Shown: positions 1-8,061 of the stretch, in pieces
Layout: each line of letters opens with the position of its first letter
Position numbering within the stretch: position 1 is the first letter of the stretch
Assembly: GCF_002005305.1 (NCBI RefSeq)
Contig: NZ_CP014782.1
Coordinates: 2,914,001-2,978,000 of the forward strand
DNA: 64,000 nucleotides
Source of the DNA: Shewanella psychrophila
GTDB taxonomy: Bacteria; Pseudomonadota; Gammaproteobacteria; Enterobacterales; Shewanellaceae
Direction of reading: 5' to 3'
Notes under the pieces: generated by a model
What the model was told of the DNA's origin: nothing
The model's input: the letters and a program-made list of their open reading frames with translations, nothing else
Database searches by the model: none
Position numbers and translations under genes: made by a program

Positions 1-709
1 CCATGGGCGAGCCAGTTTGCACTATCTTGCCCTCATGCATGATTGCAATGCGCTCCGCCATGGTCATGGCTTCCTCTTGATCATGGGTCACCATCACACA
101 AGTCACCCCAACCTCTTCGAGGATATCGACCACTTCCAGCTGCATCTCGGTCCTAAGTTTCTTATCCAAAGCACCCATTGGCTCATCGAGTAACAGTAAC
201 TTAGGTCGCTTAGCCAGAGAGCGAGCCAGTGCAACTCGTTGACGTTGGCCCCCAGAGAGCTGATTTGGCTTACGTTTGGCATAATCTTCCATATGCACCA
301 GCTTGAGCATCTCCTTGACCCTTTGCGCAATCTCCTCTTTCGGTAGCTTGTCCTGCTGTAAGCCAAAGGCGATGTTTTTTTCCACCGTCATATGGGGAAA
401 CAGCGCATAAGATTGGAACATCATATTGATAGGGCGCTCATGGGGCGGCATATCGGTGATGTCGACTCCGTCGAGGATAATGCGTCCCTCAGATGGCTTC
501 TCGAACCCTGCCAGCATACGCAACAAGGTGGACTTACCAGAACCAGAGCCCCCCAACAGAGCGAATATCTCCCCCTTATGAATGTTCAATGACACATCAT
601 TGACGGCTCGAACTTCATCGAATAATTTGCTCACCCGCTCAACCTTAAGCAGCAGTTCTCCTTGCGTCTTTGTTGTTGGTTTATTGGCGACGCCTGCGTT
701 GCTAACCAT
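1..709 (-). CDS. potG: Putrescine ABC transporter ATP-binding protein PotG (3' end outside window)
   Basis: This is the cytoplasmic ATPase that energises putrescine import with a PotF/H/I-type system. The first 236 codons are visible and the gene runs off the left edge. Walker A (GGSGSGKS) is at residues 53-60, the Q-loop Gln at 99, the signature LSGGQ at 151-155, Walker B (LLLLDEP) at 171-177 and the switch His at 209. The stretch around PINMMFQSYALFPHMTVE is typical of PotG rather than PotA. The ATG at 709 has a good Shine-Dalgarno (GGAGAAG). It follows potF after a spacer of about 110 bases containing two hairpins. The permease genes potH and potI would be expected beyond the left edge. 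Confidence 0.93.
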   Translation of the reverse strand, partial: MVSNAGVANKPTTKTQGELLLKVERVSKLFDEVRAVNDVSLNIHKGEIFALLGGSGSGKSTLLRMLAGFEKPSEGRIILDGVDITDMPPHERPINMMFQSYALFPHMTVEKNIAFGLQQDKLPKEEIAQRVKEMLKLVHMEDYAKRKPNQLSGGQRQRVALARSLAKRPKLLLLDEPMGALDKKLRTEMQLEVVDILEEVGVTCVMVTHDQEEAMTMAERIAIMHEGKIVQTGSPM

Positions 710-724
710 ATTACTTCTCCACAA

Positions 725-746
725 CAGGCACTGATTTCAGTGCCTG
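725..746 (-). other. Intercistronic hairpin just before potG
   Basis: A 10-base arm CAGGCACTGA (725-734) is repeated inverted at 737-746. On the minus strand it sits just upstream of the potG Shine-Dalgarno. It lacks a T-run, so it looks like an mRNA-stabilising or attenuating element rather than a full terminator. Confidence 0.5.
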
Positions 747-785
747 CGGCAATATAAATGTGAATAACAAAAGAGATTTAGACAT

Positions 786-813
786 AAAAGGGCAAGCCTA
801 CAGGCTTGCCTTT
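786..813 (-). terminator. Terminator-like hairpin directly after potF
   Basis: The stem GGCAAGCC/GGCTTGCC (791-798 and 803-810) has a 4-base loop and is extended by A:T pairs. On the minus strand it is followed by TTTTA. It lies a few bases past the potF stop codon inside the potF-potG spacer. I infer partial termination, which would yield more binding protein than ATPase. Confidence 0.6.
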
Positions 814-818
814 ACTTT

Positions 819-1919
819 CTAATAACCAGACTTGACCTTAGTCCACACGCGAGTCATTACACGCTGAGCCTTTAATGGACGAACCTCACCCACATAAAGG
901 CGATTGAGGATCTCTTCATTTGGATAGATGGAGGTATCGTTTAAGATCTCCTTATCTACAAACTCTTGAGCGGGAACGTTAGGGTTAGCATAGGCCACAT
1001 AGTTAGTGATAGGGGCTATCACCTCAGGGCGTAGCAAGTAGTTGATAAAGGTATGTGCATTCTTAACATTGGCAGCATCGGCCGGGATCGCTAGCATATC
1101 AAACCAAAGATTTGCCCCCTCTTTCGGAATCGCATAGCTAATCACTTGACCATTATCAGCCTCTTCGGCACGAGCCGCCGCCTGGAAAATATCTCCTGAA
1201 TATCCGAATGCGACACAGACATCGCCATTAGCAAGATCGGTTATATAACGTGAGGAATGGAAGTAAGTAATAAAGGGGCGAACCTTAGCCAAGACTTCAC
1301 CGGCTTTCTTAAAGTCATCGGACTTGGTGCTGTTGGGATCTAAACCAAGGTAGAGCATCGCCATCGGTACCATCTCATCGGCCGAGTCCAACAGTGCCAA
1401 ACCACATGAAGATAATTTTTCGGCATATTTAGGATTAAAAATCAGTTCCAGAGAATCCAATGGGGCATCTTCACCTAGTACCGCTTTAACCTTAGCTTCG
1501 TTATAGCCTATGCCATTGGTTCCCCAGAGATATGGCACCGAATATTGATTGCCGGGATCTGCCGTCTCCAGCTGCTTCATTAGTTCGGGATTTAAGTTTT
1601 TATGATTTGGCAGTTGATTAGAATCTAATTTTTGAAATGCACCCGCTTTTATTTGTTTTGCCAGGAAGCTATTCGACGGCACGACAATATCGTATCCCGA
1701 GCGGCCAGAGAGCAATTTAGCTTCAACGACTTCATTACTGTCGAACACATCATAGATGACGCGGATCCCTGTTTCTTTCTCGAAATTAACTAAGGTATCT
1801 TCGGCAATATAATCAGACCAGTTATAGACGCGAACGACCTCTTCGGCCATGGCTCCTGTACTTGCCAATACACCCGCTCCCAAAAGCGCTAGTGTGGTCA
1901 TCTTCTTTAATAGCTTCAT
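819..1919 (-). CDS. potF: Periplasmic putrescine-binding protein PotF
   Basis: This solute-binding protein delivers putrescine to the PotGHI importer. It is 366 aa, close to E. coli PotF (370 aa). It starts with a signal peptide (MKLLKKMTTLALLGAGVLA...AMA) followed by the PotF-type opening VVRVYNWSDYIAEDTL. Other family features include VDSNEV-like ligand segments (VFDSNEV), SSRYITDLANGDVCVAFG and the C-terminal TRVWTKVKSGY. The reading frame is open to 1970, but the ATG at 1919 is preceded by AAGGAG and gives a proper signal peptide, so I use that start. The gene lies between puuA and potG on the same strand, so uptake and catabolism are probably co-expressed. Confidence 0.95.
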   Translation of the reverse strand: MKLLKKMTTLALLGAGVLASTGAMAEEVVRVYNWSDYIAEDTLVNFEKETGIRVIYDVFDSNEVVEAKLLSGRSGYDIVVPSNSFLAKQIKAGAFQKLDSNQLPNHKNLNPELMKQLETADPGNQYSVPYLWGTNGIGYNEAKVKAVLGEDAPLDSLELIFNPKYAEKLSSCGLALLDSADEMVPMAMLYLGLDPNSTKSDDFKKAGEVLAKVRPFITYFHSSRYITDLANGDVCVAFGYSGDIFQAAARAEEADNGQVISYAIPKEGANLWFDMLAIPADAANVKNAHTFINYLLRPEVIAPITNYVAYANPNVPAQEFVDKEILNDTSIYPNEEILNRLYVGEVRPLKAQRVMTRVWTKVKSGY

Positions 1920-2221
1920 GGTATCTCCTTGATTTAGCGTAGCAGCAAGCCTAAGCCTGCTGTCTGTCATTGTTTCCGGTCATGCCGGTTTTAGTTTTTA
2001 TAGTTAACCAATGCTACACCTTAAAACCGCATCGGCAGTCTGTTACTGCTATACAGCTATCGCATCGCTAGCTTACTGAAATATATTAATTTTCAATAAG
2101 TCGCCATGCTTAATTTGACTCCTTTGAACAGTGAAGGCTCCACCCCAATGGTTAGCCTCAATCAATGCCAATTAAAATACGTGGGGACTTCACAGCCCCC
2201 GGAATATGAAAGATTGAATTG
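1920..2221 (-). other. puuA-potF intergenic region (302 bp)
   Basis: No gene is visible here. Just after the puuA stop, the minus strand carries a short GGGG...CCCC hairpin (around 2182-2203). Nearer potF there is an interrupted inverted repeat built on GGTTTTAAG/CTAAAACC. The spacer is large enough to hold a separate potF promoter, but I cannot point to a convincing one. Confidence 0.4.
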
Positions 2222-3571
2222 TTAAACCGTCAGTAGCAGGAATTCACGTTCCCAGGAGCTGATCACTCGCTTATAACTGGCAAGATCCGCTTGCTTCACC
2301 GCGATATAACCTGTAGTAAATGCTTCCCCTAGATACTCACGGCACGCTGCACTTTCTGACATAACCCCCAGAGCTTCTTCTAATGTCAGCGGCAGACTGA
2401 TACTTTGGCGACTCTCATTTGCTCGCCCTTGAACTGGAGTTGAAGGCTTAACATCCTCTATCATGCCGATATAACCGGCTAACAGACTCGCAGCAATAGA
2501 CAGATAACTATTAGAGTCGGCTCCCGCGATGCGATTCTCCACTCTCAGATTTTGCGGAGAAGACTCGGGAATGCGCAGACCGCAGGTTCTATTCTCTTCT
2601 CCCCATTCGAGGTTAATCGGCGCAGATGTGCCGGGAAGGAAGCGTCTGAAGGAGTTTACATTGGGTGCAAGTAACGGCAGTAATTCAGGGATAAACTTCT
2701 GCAAGCCACCGATATAGCTATAAAACAGTGGACCCTTGGTGCCGTCATTCAGTGAGAAGATATTCTTACCGGTTTTTGCATCCACTATGCTCTGATGAAG
2801 GTGCATGGCACTGCCAGGCTCATCGGCCACAGGCTTGGCCATAAAAGTAGCGCAAACATTGTGTTTAAGTGCAGCCTCACGCAAGGTACGTTTAAATACA
2901 AATACTTGATCTGCCAGAGACAGAGCGTCACCATGGCTGAAGTTGATCTCCATTTGGGCCGTGCCCTCTTCATGGATCAGGGTATCGATATCTAGACCCT
3001 GGATCTCACACCAGTCATACATATCTTCAAACAGAGGATCGTACTCATTGGCCGCATCGATAGAGAAAGATTGCCTACCAGACTCCTGTCGACCACTGCG
3101 TCCCACTGGGGGGATCAATGCCTGATCGGGATCTTCGTTACGACGAGTCAGATAAAACTCCATCTCTGGCGCAACCACAGGCTTCCAACCTTTGTCTTCA
3201 TATAGCTTGAGCACCTTCTTCAACACATTTCGTGGAGAAAGTTCAATGGGATTGCCCATCTTGTCATAAGTATCGTGAATAACCTGGGCCGTCGCCTCTA
3301 TAGTCCAAGGTAACTTGAACACGGCATTCTCATCGGGGACACAGATAAAATCAATATCCGCCTTATCTAACAGGGCATCATAGGGCTCATCTTCGACATA
3401 ATCCCCTGTCACCGTCTGCAGCAGTACACTCTCGGGCATACGCATGCCCTTCTCATCGATAAACTTACCAACAGGTGCGATCTTGCCTCTGGCGATCCCC
3501 GTCATATCACTGATGACACATTCTACTTCTGTTATTTTTTGTTCTTTTAAATACGCAGTTAATTTTTTCAT
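2222..3571 (-). CDS. puuA: Gamma-glutamylputrescine synthetase PuuA
   Basis: A glutamine-synthetase-fold ligase joining L-glutamate to putrescine with ATP, the first step of the Puu pathway. The 449-aa length fits the PuuA/GlnA3-type branch. Visible family motifs are the N-terminal beta-grasp start (EVECVISDMTGIARGK), the ATP/glutamate segments EGTAQMEINFSHGD and GSAMHLHQS, the NVNSFRRFLPGTSAP stretch, and the C-terminal RIPESSPQNLRVENRIAG. The start is 3 bases from the puuD stop, so the two are translationally close. Assignment to putrescine rather than another amine rests on linkage to puuB, puuC, puuD, puuR and potFG. Confidence 0.93.
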   Translation of the reverse strand: MKKLTAYLKEQKITEVECVISDMTGIARGKIAPVGKFIDEKGMRMPESVLLQTVTGDYVEDEPYDALLDKADIDFICVPDENAVFKLPWTIEATAQVIHDTYDKMGNPIELSPRNVLKKVLKLYEDKGWKPVVAPEMEFYLTRRNEDPDQALIPPVGRSGRQESGRQSFSIDAANEYDPLFEDMYDWCEIQGLDIDTLIHEEGTAQMEINFSHGDALSLADQVFVFKRTLREAALKHNVCATFMAKPVADEPGSAMHLHQSIVDAKTGKNIFSLNDGTKGPLFYSYIGGLQKFIPELLPLLAPNVNSFRRFLPGTSAPINLEWGEENRTCGLRIPESSPQNLRVENRIAGADSNSYLSIAASLLAGYIGMIEDVKPSTPVQGRANESRQSISLPLTLEEALGVMSESAACREYLGEAFTTGYIAVKQADLASYKRVISSWEREFLLLTV

Positions 3572-3574
3572 TTT

Positions 3575-4336
3575 TTATCTCGTTCGGCTGTTTGCACGGC
3601 GTTCACAGGCATTACTGAAAGCTTTGAAAATCGAGGTATAAAACGGATTGTCTAACACCTTCCATTCAGGATGCCACTGCACGCCCAGTGCAAAATTCTT
3701 TGCATCTTTAATAGAGAATGCCTCTATTAAACCATCTGGGGCATATGCTTCTGGCCGTAACCCAATACCTAGACGATCGACGCCTTGAGTATGCACAGAG
3801 TTCACCTCTGCGGAGCTACGGCCCCATGCCTCATGGAGCAATCCTCCAGGTTCGATGTGTACCTCATGTGAGATGCCATACTGCACTTCGACCGGCTCTT
3901 GCTTATCTTCTCTATGCTCGATAAAGCCATCCACCATATGTAATTTCTGATGCAAACTGCCACCGAAAACCACATTCATCTCCTGAAATCCACGACAAAT
4001 TGCCAACACGGGAATACCGGCCTCAATAGCCGCCTTGAGTAGAGGAAAAGTTGTCGCATCGCGTTTAGGATCGTGGTGAGTGCCAGCCTCACTTGGCTGG
4101 CCCTGAAAATGATGGGGCTCGATATTTGAAGGAGAGCCGGTAAAGAGAATGCCGTCCAGACGAGGCAAGATTAACTCAGCCGGACAGTGGCCTAATGCAG
4201 GAATGACTAATGGCCATGCCTTAGTCGCATCCGCAATGCTAAGCAGATACTTCTCACCGACAATATTAAATGGATGTAAGCCTAAATCTTGATTGCACGC
4301 CGTCACCCCAATGACCGCAAGCCCTGCATCCGACAT
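3575..4336 (-). CDS. puuD: Gamma-glutamyl-GABA hydrolase PuuD
   Basis: A class I glutamine-amidotransferase-like hydrolase that splits gamma-glutamyl-GABA into glutamate and GABA, the last Puu-specific step. It has 253 aa, as in E. coli PuuD (254). The nucleophile Cys is at residue 114 in LAICRGFQEMN, the same position as the E. coli enzyme. The catalytic His/Glu pair is in GVQWHPEW near residue 220. The early segments LFTGSPSNIEP and HHDPKRDATTFPLL are typical of the family. It is the first gene of the minus-strand run puuD-puuA-potF-potG; its promoter should lie in the AT-rich region to the right. Confidence 0.94.
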   Translation of the reverse strand: MSDAGLAVIGVTACNQDLGLHPFNIVGEKYLLSIADATKAWPLVIPALGHCPAELILPRLDGILFTGSPSNIEPHHFQGQPSEAGTHHDPKRDATTFPLLKAAIEAGIPVLAICRGFQEMNVVFGGSLHQKLHMVDGFIEHREDKQEPVEVQYGISHEVHIEPGGLLHEAWGRSSAEVNSVHTQGVDRLGIGLRPEAYAPDGLIEAFSIKDAKNFALGVQWHPEWKVLDNPFYTSIFKAFSNACERRANSRTR

Positions 4337-4941
4337 AAATCACCTTTATTGTTATATTTTTGATTTTATCTTTTCTGATTGCTCAAGTATGCGAACACAC
4401 TTTAAGCAAGCGTTCAGTTTTTCAAACACTACACTGAAAATACCAAACAGGCAAGAGACTAAGTGAATACAATTTGAAATTATAATAACAAACAAAATAA
4501 ACCAATCAATAACATAAGCTTAAGGCTATATCCACATTCGTAAACCACGAGATACAAGCAATTTCATGGTTTAATAATGGAAATTTTTTGACATGATTTT
4601 AGCAAGAAAGATCACAGCTACAGCTTGACATTGACCAATATTATTTACATCGAATATTCAATCTATCGAACATGTATTAAAATGCTAATCACTATTTTTA
4701 CTGCCTTTTTTACAAGAAACAGCATAAAAGCCTAGATAACAATGACGGTAAACTTTGAATCTGCTAGAAAATAAAAATATAACGAAATGAATCACACACC
4801 AAGAGGAAGGGATACAACAAAGAAGAGGTAGGAAAAATAAAAAATTAAGCTAAAAAAACGAAAAGCGCGGTAACCCGCACCCTTGTATATCGTTAAATAT
4901 ATTATCCCTAAAGACATATCACTAAATTGAGTTTATCAGTA
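4337..4941. other. AT-rich intergenic region between puuD and puuR (605 bp)
   Basis: No coding sequence is apparent. The region is very AT-rich and should contain the puuD promoter. It carries the octamer CGAACATG at 4667-4674, which recurs inverted in the puuC/aminotransferase intergenic region (9716-9723). Several AT-rich tracts resemble -10 elements, but none pairs clearly with a -35. Confidence 0.5.
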
Positions 4942-5490
4942 TTAGAAATTTGCCGGTGTTGTTGCACTCACTGTACGACACTCTTCATCGAATGGATTTC
5001 TAAATCTATGGGGAGACTCACTGTTAAAATAATAACTATCGCCAGCTTCGAGAATAAACACCTCATCCCCAACGGTGAGCTCGAGTCTACCTTCAATCAC
5101 CAAGGCCGCTTCTTCACCCTCATGCTTGAGCATCTCTGCACCAGTGTCGGAACCTGGAGGATAGGTCTCACTCATTACCGACATTGCACGATTAGGGTAA
5201 TCTCGTCCGATTAATTTATAGTCTAAGTTACCATCGCCTATGTCCAGCAGCTCATCACTTCGGTACACCACCTTGGCTTCGCTTTCACCATTCCCCTCCA
5301 TAGAGAAGAAATCCACCAGAGACAGAGGCAAACCCGATAACACCTTCTTTAGCGAGCTTACCGAAGGGCTAACACTATTTTTCTCAATCATAGAGATTGT
5401 ACTATTGGTCACTCCAGCTCTCTTAGCTAGTTCTCGTTGCGACAGACCTTTCTGTTTACGGACAGCTTTCAGGCTAGCTCCAATATCCAA
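4942..5490 (-). CDS. puuR: Putrescine utilisation repressor PuuR (XRE-cupin)
   Basis: A DNA-binding regulator of the polyamine genes. It is 182 aa (E. coli PuuR 185). Residues about 5-60 form an XRE helix-turn-helix (QKGLSQRELAKRAGVTNSTI) and residues about 110-180 a cupin effector domain (HEGEEAALVIEGRLELTVGD...SESPHRF). The C-terminal CRTVSATTPANF matches the PuuR ending (CRIISAHTPTTF). The start is a TTG at 5490, supported by AGGAGA seven bases upstream. It lies between the minus-strand puuDA-potFG run and plus-strand puuB, a position suited to controlling both. Confidence 0.9.
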   Translation of the reverse strand: MDIGASLKAVRKQKGLSQRELAKRAGVTNSTISMIEKNSVSPSVSSLKKVLSGLPLSLVDFFSMEGNGESEAKVVYRSDELLDIGDGNLDYKLIGRDYPNRAMSVMSETYPPGSDTGAEMLKHEGEEAALVIEGRLELTVGDEVFILEAGDSYYFNSESPHRFRNPFDEECRTVSATTPANF

Positions 5491-5716
5491 ATGTATATCT
5501 CCTGTAAGAATGCTTAATTATTCTATATTGCTTTTAATCTAGGATAAAAAATATGCAGATTATTCCTCATAGTAATTTGTATCAAACAAAAAATCATGTT
5601 AAATATAAACAACACATGTGAATTATATATGACTCTAGCTTAATTGCAAAAAACATACTGGGCTAAGTCAGTTTCATTCTCAATGGCTAATAGATAATAA
5701 CAAGAATTCTGGAGAT

Positions 5717-7027
5717 ATGATGCTAGTTAATCGCCCCGTTCACAGCGACCAATACCCCTCCTCATACTATTTCAATACTGCCAAGGAGCTATACGAACAC
5801 CCACAATTGCAAGAATCTATCAAGGTGGATGTCTGTATCGTGGGTGGTGGCTTCAGTGGGATCAACACAGCCATAGAATTAGCCCAGAAAGGGTTTTCGG
5901 TGGCACTGTTAGAGGCAAAACGAATAGGCTGGGGAGCGTCCGGGCGTAATGGCGGAGAGCTGATACGTGGCATCGGCCATAATATTGAACAGTTCAAAGA
6001 CATCATAGGCGAAGAAGGCGTTCAAGCCATCAACCAAATGGGCTTTGAGGCCGTCGACATCGTCAGACAGAGAGTCAAGGAACACAAGATAGACTGCAAT
6101 CTACAGATGGGTTATTGCGACTTAGCCATCAAACCCAGACATATGAAAGAACTTTATGAAGACTATGATGACTTAGTATCACAAGGACGAGGGGAAGGTT
6201 TTAAAATCCTCGAGAAGCAAGACATGAATCAAGTTATAGGCTCAGATTGCTATGCAGGAGCCCTGGTCGACATGAACAGCGGTCACCTTCACCCGCTCAA
6301 TCTGGCACTAGGCGAAGCCCGGGTAGCTCGTATGCTTGGGGTCAAAATGTATGAATACAGCGCCGCAGAAAAAATTATCAAGGGCGATAAGCCCAAGGTT
6401 CTCACAGCCAAGGGCGAAGTAAACTGCCAATACCTAATCTTGGCGGGGAATGCCTATATCGGCCACAAACTCGACAGCTATGTCGGTGGCAAGGTGCTAC
6501 CAGCCGGTAGCTACCTGCTCGCCACAGAACCATTAACCGATGAGCAATGCAAAACCATCATCCCGCAAAATATGGCCTTCGCCGATATGCGTATCGATCT
6601 GGATTATTTCCATCTATCAGAAGATAACCGCCTGCTCTTCGGTGGTCTGTGCACTTACTCAGGCAAGGACCCTAAAGATATTGAAGCCGCTCTTAGGCCA
6701 AATTTAGAAAAGGTCTTCCCCCAGCTGAAAGGGGTCAGAATCGATTTCGAGTGGGGCGGCATGATTGGTATAGGAGCCAATCGCCTGCCCCAGATTGGCC
6801 GACTACCAGATTGCCCTAATATCCTCTACGCCCAGGCCTACGCGGGGCATGGTGTCAACGCCACCCACATGGCAGCGAAACTTATCAGCGAAGCTCTAAC
6901 GGCTCAGGCTGGACGCTTCGATATCTTCGACAAAGTACAACATATGACCTTCCCCGGAGGGCCAACATTCAGATCTCCCATGCTAGCGGCAGGAATGTTG
7001 TACCACAGGGCCTTGGATATTTTTTAG
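5717..7027 (+). CDS. puuB: Gamma-glutamylputrescine oxidoreductase PuuB
   Basis: An FAD-dependent oxidase of the DAO family that converts gamma-glutamylputrescine to gamma-glutamyl-gamma-aminobutyraldehyde, releasing ammonia and peroxide. It has 436 aa. The dinucleotide fold is CIVGGGFSG at 40-48, followed by GWGASGRNGGEL near 71-82, a signature of this branch. A C-terminal FAD contact, AQAYAGHGVNATHMAAK, is visible near residue 375. Start ATG at 5717 follows CTGGAGAT. It is transcribed divergently from puuR. Confidence 0.93.
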   Translation: MMLVNRPVHSDQYPSSYYFNTAKELYEHPQLQESIKVDVCIVGGGFSGINTAIELAQKGFSVALLEAKRIGWGASGRNGGELIRGIGHNIEQFKDIIGEEGVQAINQMGFEAVDIVRQRVKEHKIDCNLQMGYCDLAIKPRHMKELYEDYDDLVSQGRGEGFKILEKQDMNQVIGSDCYAGALVDMNSGHLHPLNLALGEARVARMLGVKMYEYSAAEKIIKGDKPKVLTAKGEVNCQYLILAGNAYIGHKLDSYVGGKVLPAGSYLLATEPLTDEQCKTIIPQNMAFADMRIDLDYFHLSEDNRLLFGGLCTYSGKDPKDIEAALRPNLEKVFPQLKGVRIDFEWGGMIGIGANRLPQIGRLPDCPNILYAQAYAGHGVNATHMAAKLISEALTAQAGRFDIFDKVQHMTFPGGPTFRSPMLAAGMLYHRALDIF

Positions 7028-7311
7028 AAAAGGGCTGACAGTAATTCTGACGCTAGGGGAGCTTGTCGGATGAAAAGTGTCGTGGTAGCAGGTGTTCTGG
7101 TGGTAGGTAATTGTGTTCTCTACATCATCAGGACATCTGACCCATCTTCCTATGGGTCCGATGTCATGGGTTCGGTGTCTAAGTATCTGATATCTATAAG
7201 CCCAGTGTAAAGTAATAAGCTGAGTATAGTGACGCCTTGATAAGCCTGTAAAATTTGTAAAACGGTAAAAATATTAAAGCTTGTAAAACAGTTAGCTAAA
7301 TAAGTAAAACA

Positions 7312-7602
7312 CTACATTTTCTCTGTTCGCTCACTTATACATTCACTTGTTCCCATGCCAAACTCTCGGCAAACCCATGGTCTATTTTCATAGATTGAGC
7401 ACAATAAAGTATCTCGATCTAAAGCAGAGCACCAGCCATCATCTAATCGCAACATAGATTCACTCCCATACATATCAACATAAATATGCTGCTCAGGAAC
7501 ACCTGTATCGGAAATAATAATAACTTCTGAACTACAACAGCATGCTTGACAGTTTGAACATTTGACTTCGGGATCTAGTAAGTTTTTTACGCTAATGGTC
7601 AT
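7312..7602 (-). CDS. YkgJ-family zinc/iron-chelating cysteine cluster protein
   Basis: A small cytoplasmic protein of the YkgJ (CxxCxxCC) family, likely a metal-binding protein of unknown role. The 96-aa product has the N-terminal CSNCQACC cluster, a central WCSALD segment and the C-terminal CSIYENRPWVCREF motif typical of the family. The frame can also begin at a TTG at 7623, overlapping the stop of the next upstream small frame; neither start has a strong Shine-Dalgarno, so the start is uncertain. It stands apart from the polyamine genes and is probably unrelated to them. Confidence 0.75.
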   Translation of the reverse strand: MTISVKNLLDPEVKCSNCQACCCSSEVIIISDTGVPEQHIYVDMYGSESMLRLDDGWCSALDRDTLLCSIYENRPWVCREFGMGTSECISERTEKM

Positions 7603-7619
7603 AAACAACAACGATAAAT

Positions 7620-7823
7620 TCAATAGCCCATAGGATACTCTATACTGCAGTCCACCTCTAATTTATCGTTCCCTAATGTCTTAATTTTATGCCTTGCGTT
7701 GTTTACTGGAGTAAATGGCTTATTGGGCTTGGTTGAAAAATGAAGCCAGCCATTGCGAATCAATAACATATCCAGTCTATAGTAAATTATCAATGGGACT
7801 TTCCCATAAACCCAACCAAACAA
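7620..7823 (-). CDS. Possible small protein upstream of the YkgJ gene
   Basis: A 67-codon frame, open without an ATG up to 7865, ends so that its TGA overlaps the TTG alternative start of the YkgJ gene. The peptide is aromatic and basic (GWVYGKVPLIIYYRLDML). I do not recognise it and it lacks a clear ribosome binding site. It could be a remnant of a longer gene or a translated leader. Low confidence that it is a gene. Confidence 0.25.
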   Translation of the reverse strand: MFGWVYGKVPLIIYYRLDMLLIRNGWLHFSTKPNKPFTPVNNARHKIKTLGNDKLEVDCSIEYPMGY

Positions 7824-7974
7824 ATTAATGGCGCCTTCGAGGTCAGTAATATACTGAAGAGGATGCTACTAACAGTTAAAGACAGATAAAAGAGTTGAAA
7901 CGAATAAGGTCAACTTATTTTACTGATAAAAGGTAATCAGCCTTCATTCGAAGGATGCCCCTGTTAAGAGCATC

Positions 7975-7997
7975 AAAAAAGCCCCTTCGGGGCTTTC
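7975..7997 (-). terminator. Intrinsic terminator of puuC
   Basis: The stem AAAGCCCC/GGGGCTTT with a TTC loop (7978-7996) is followed on the minus strand by TTTTTT. It lies about 65 bases after the puuC stop codon. Confidence 0.85.
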
Positions 7998-8061
7998 TGA
8001 TGTGAACCCCTTATAGCTTACAACTTATGACTCACTACTTACGCTTTATTGCTTAACGCAA

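Noticed and set aside
7028..7311. Possible gene remnant after puuB
   Set aside because: I saw only short repeats of CCCAT/ATGGG type and no frame with protein-like content.
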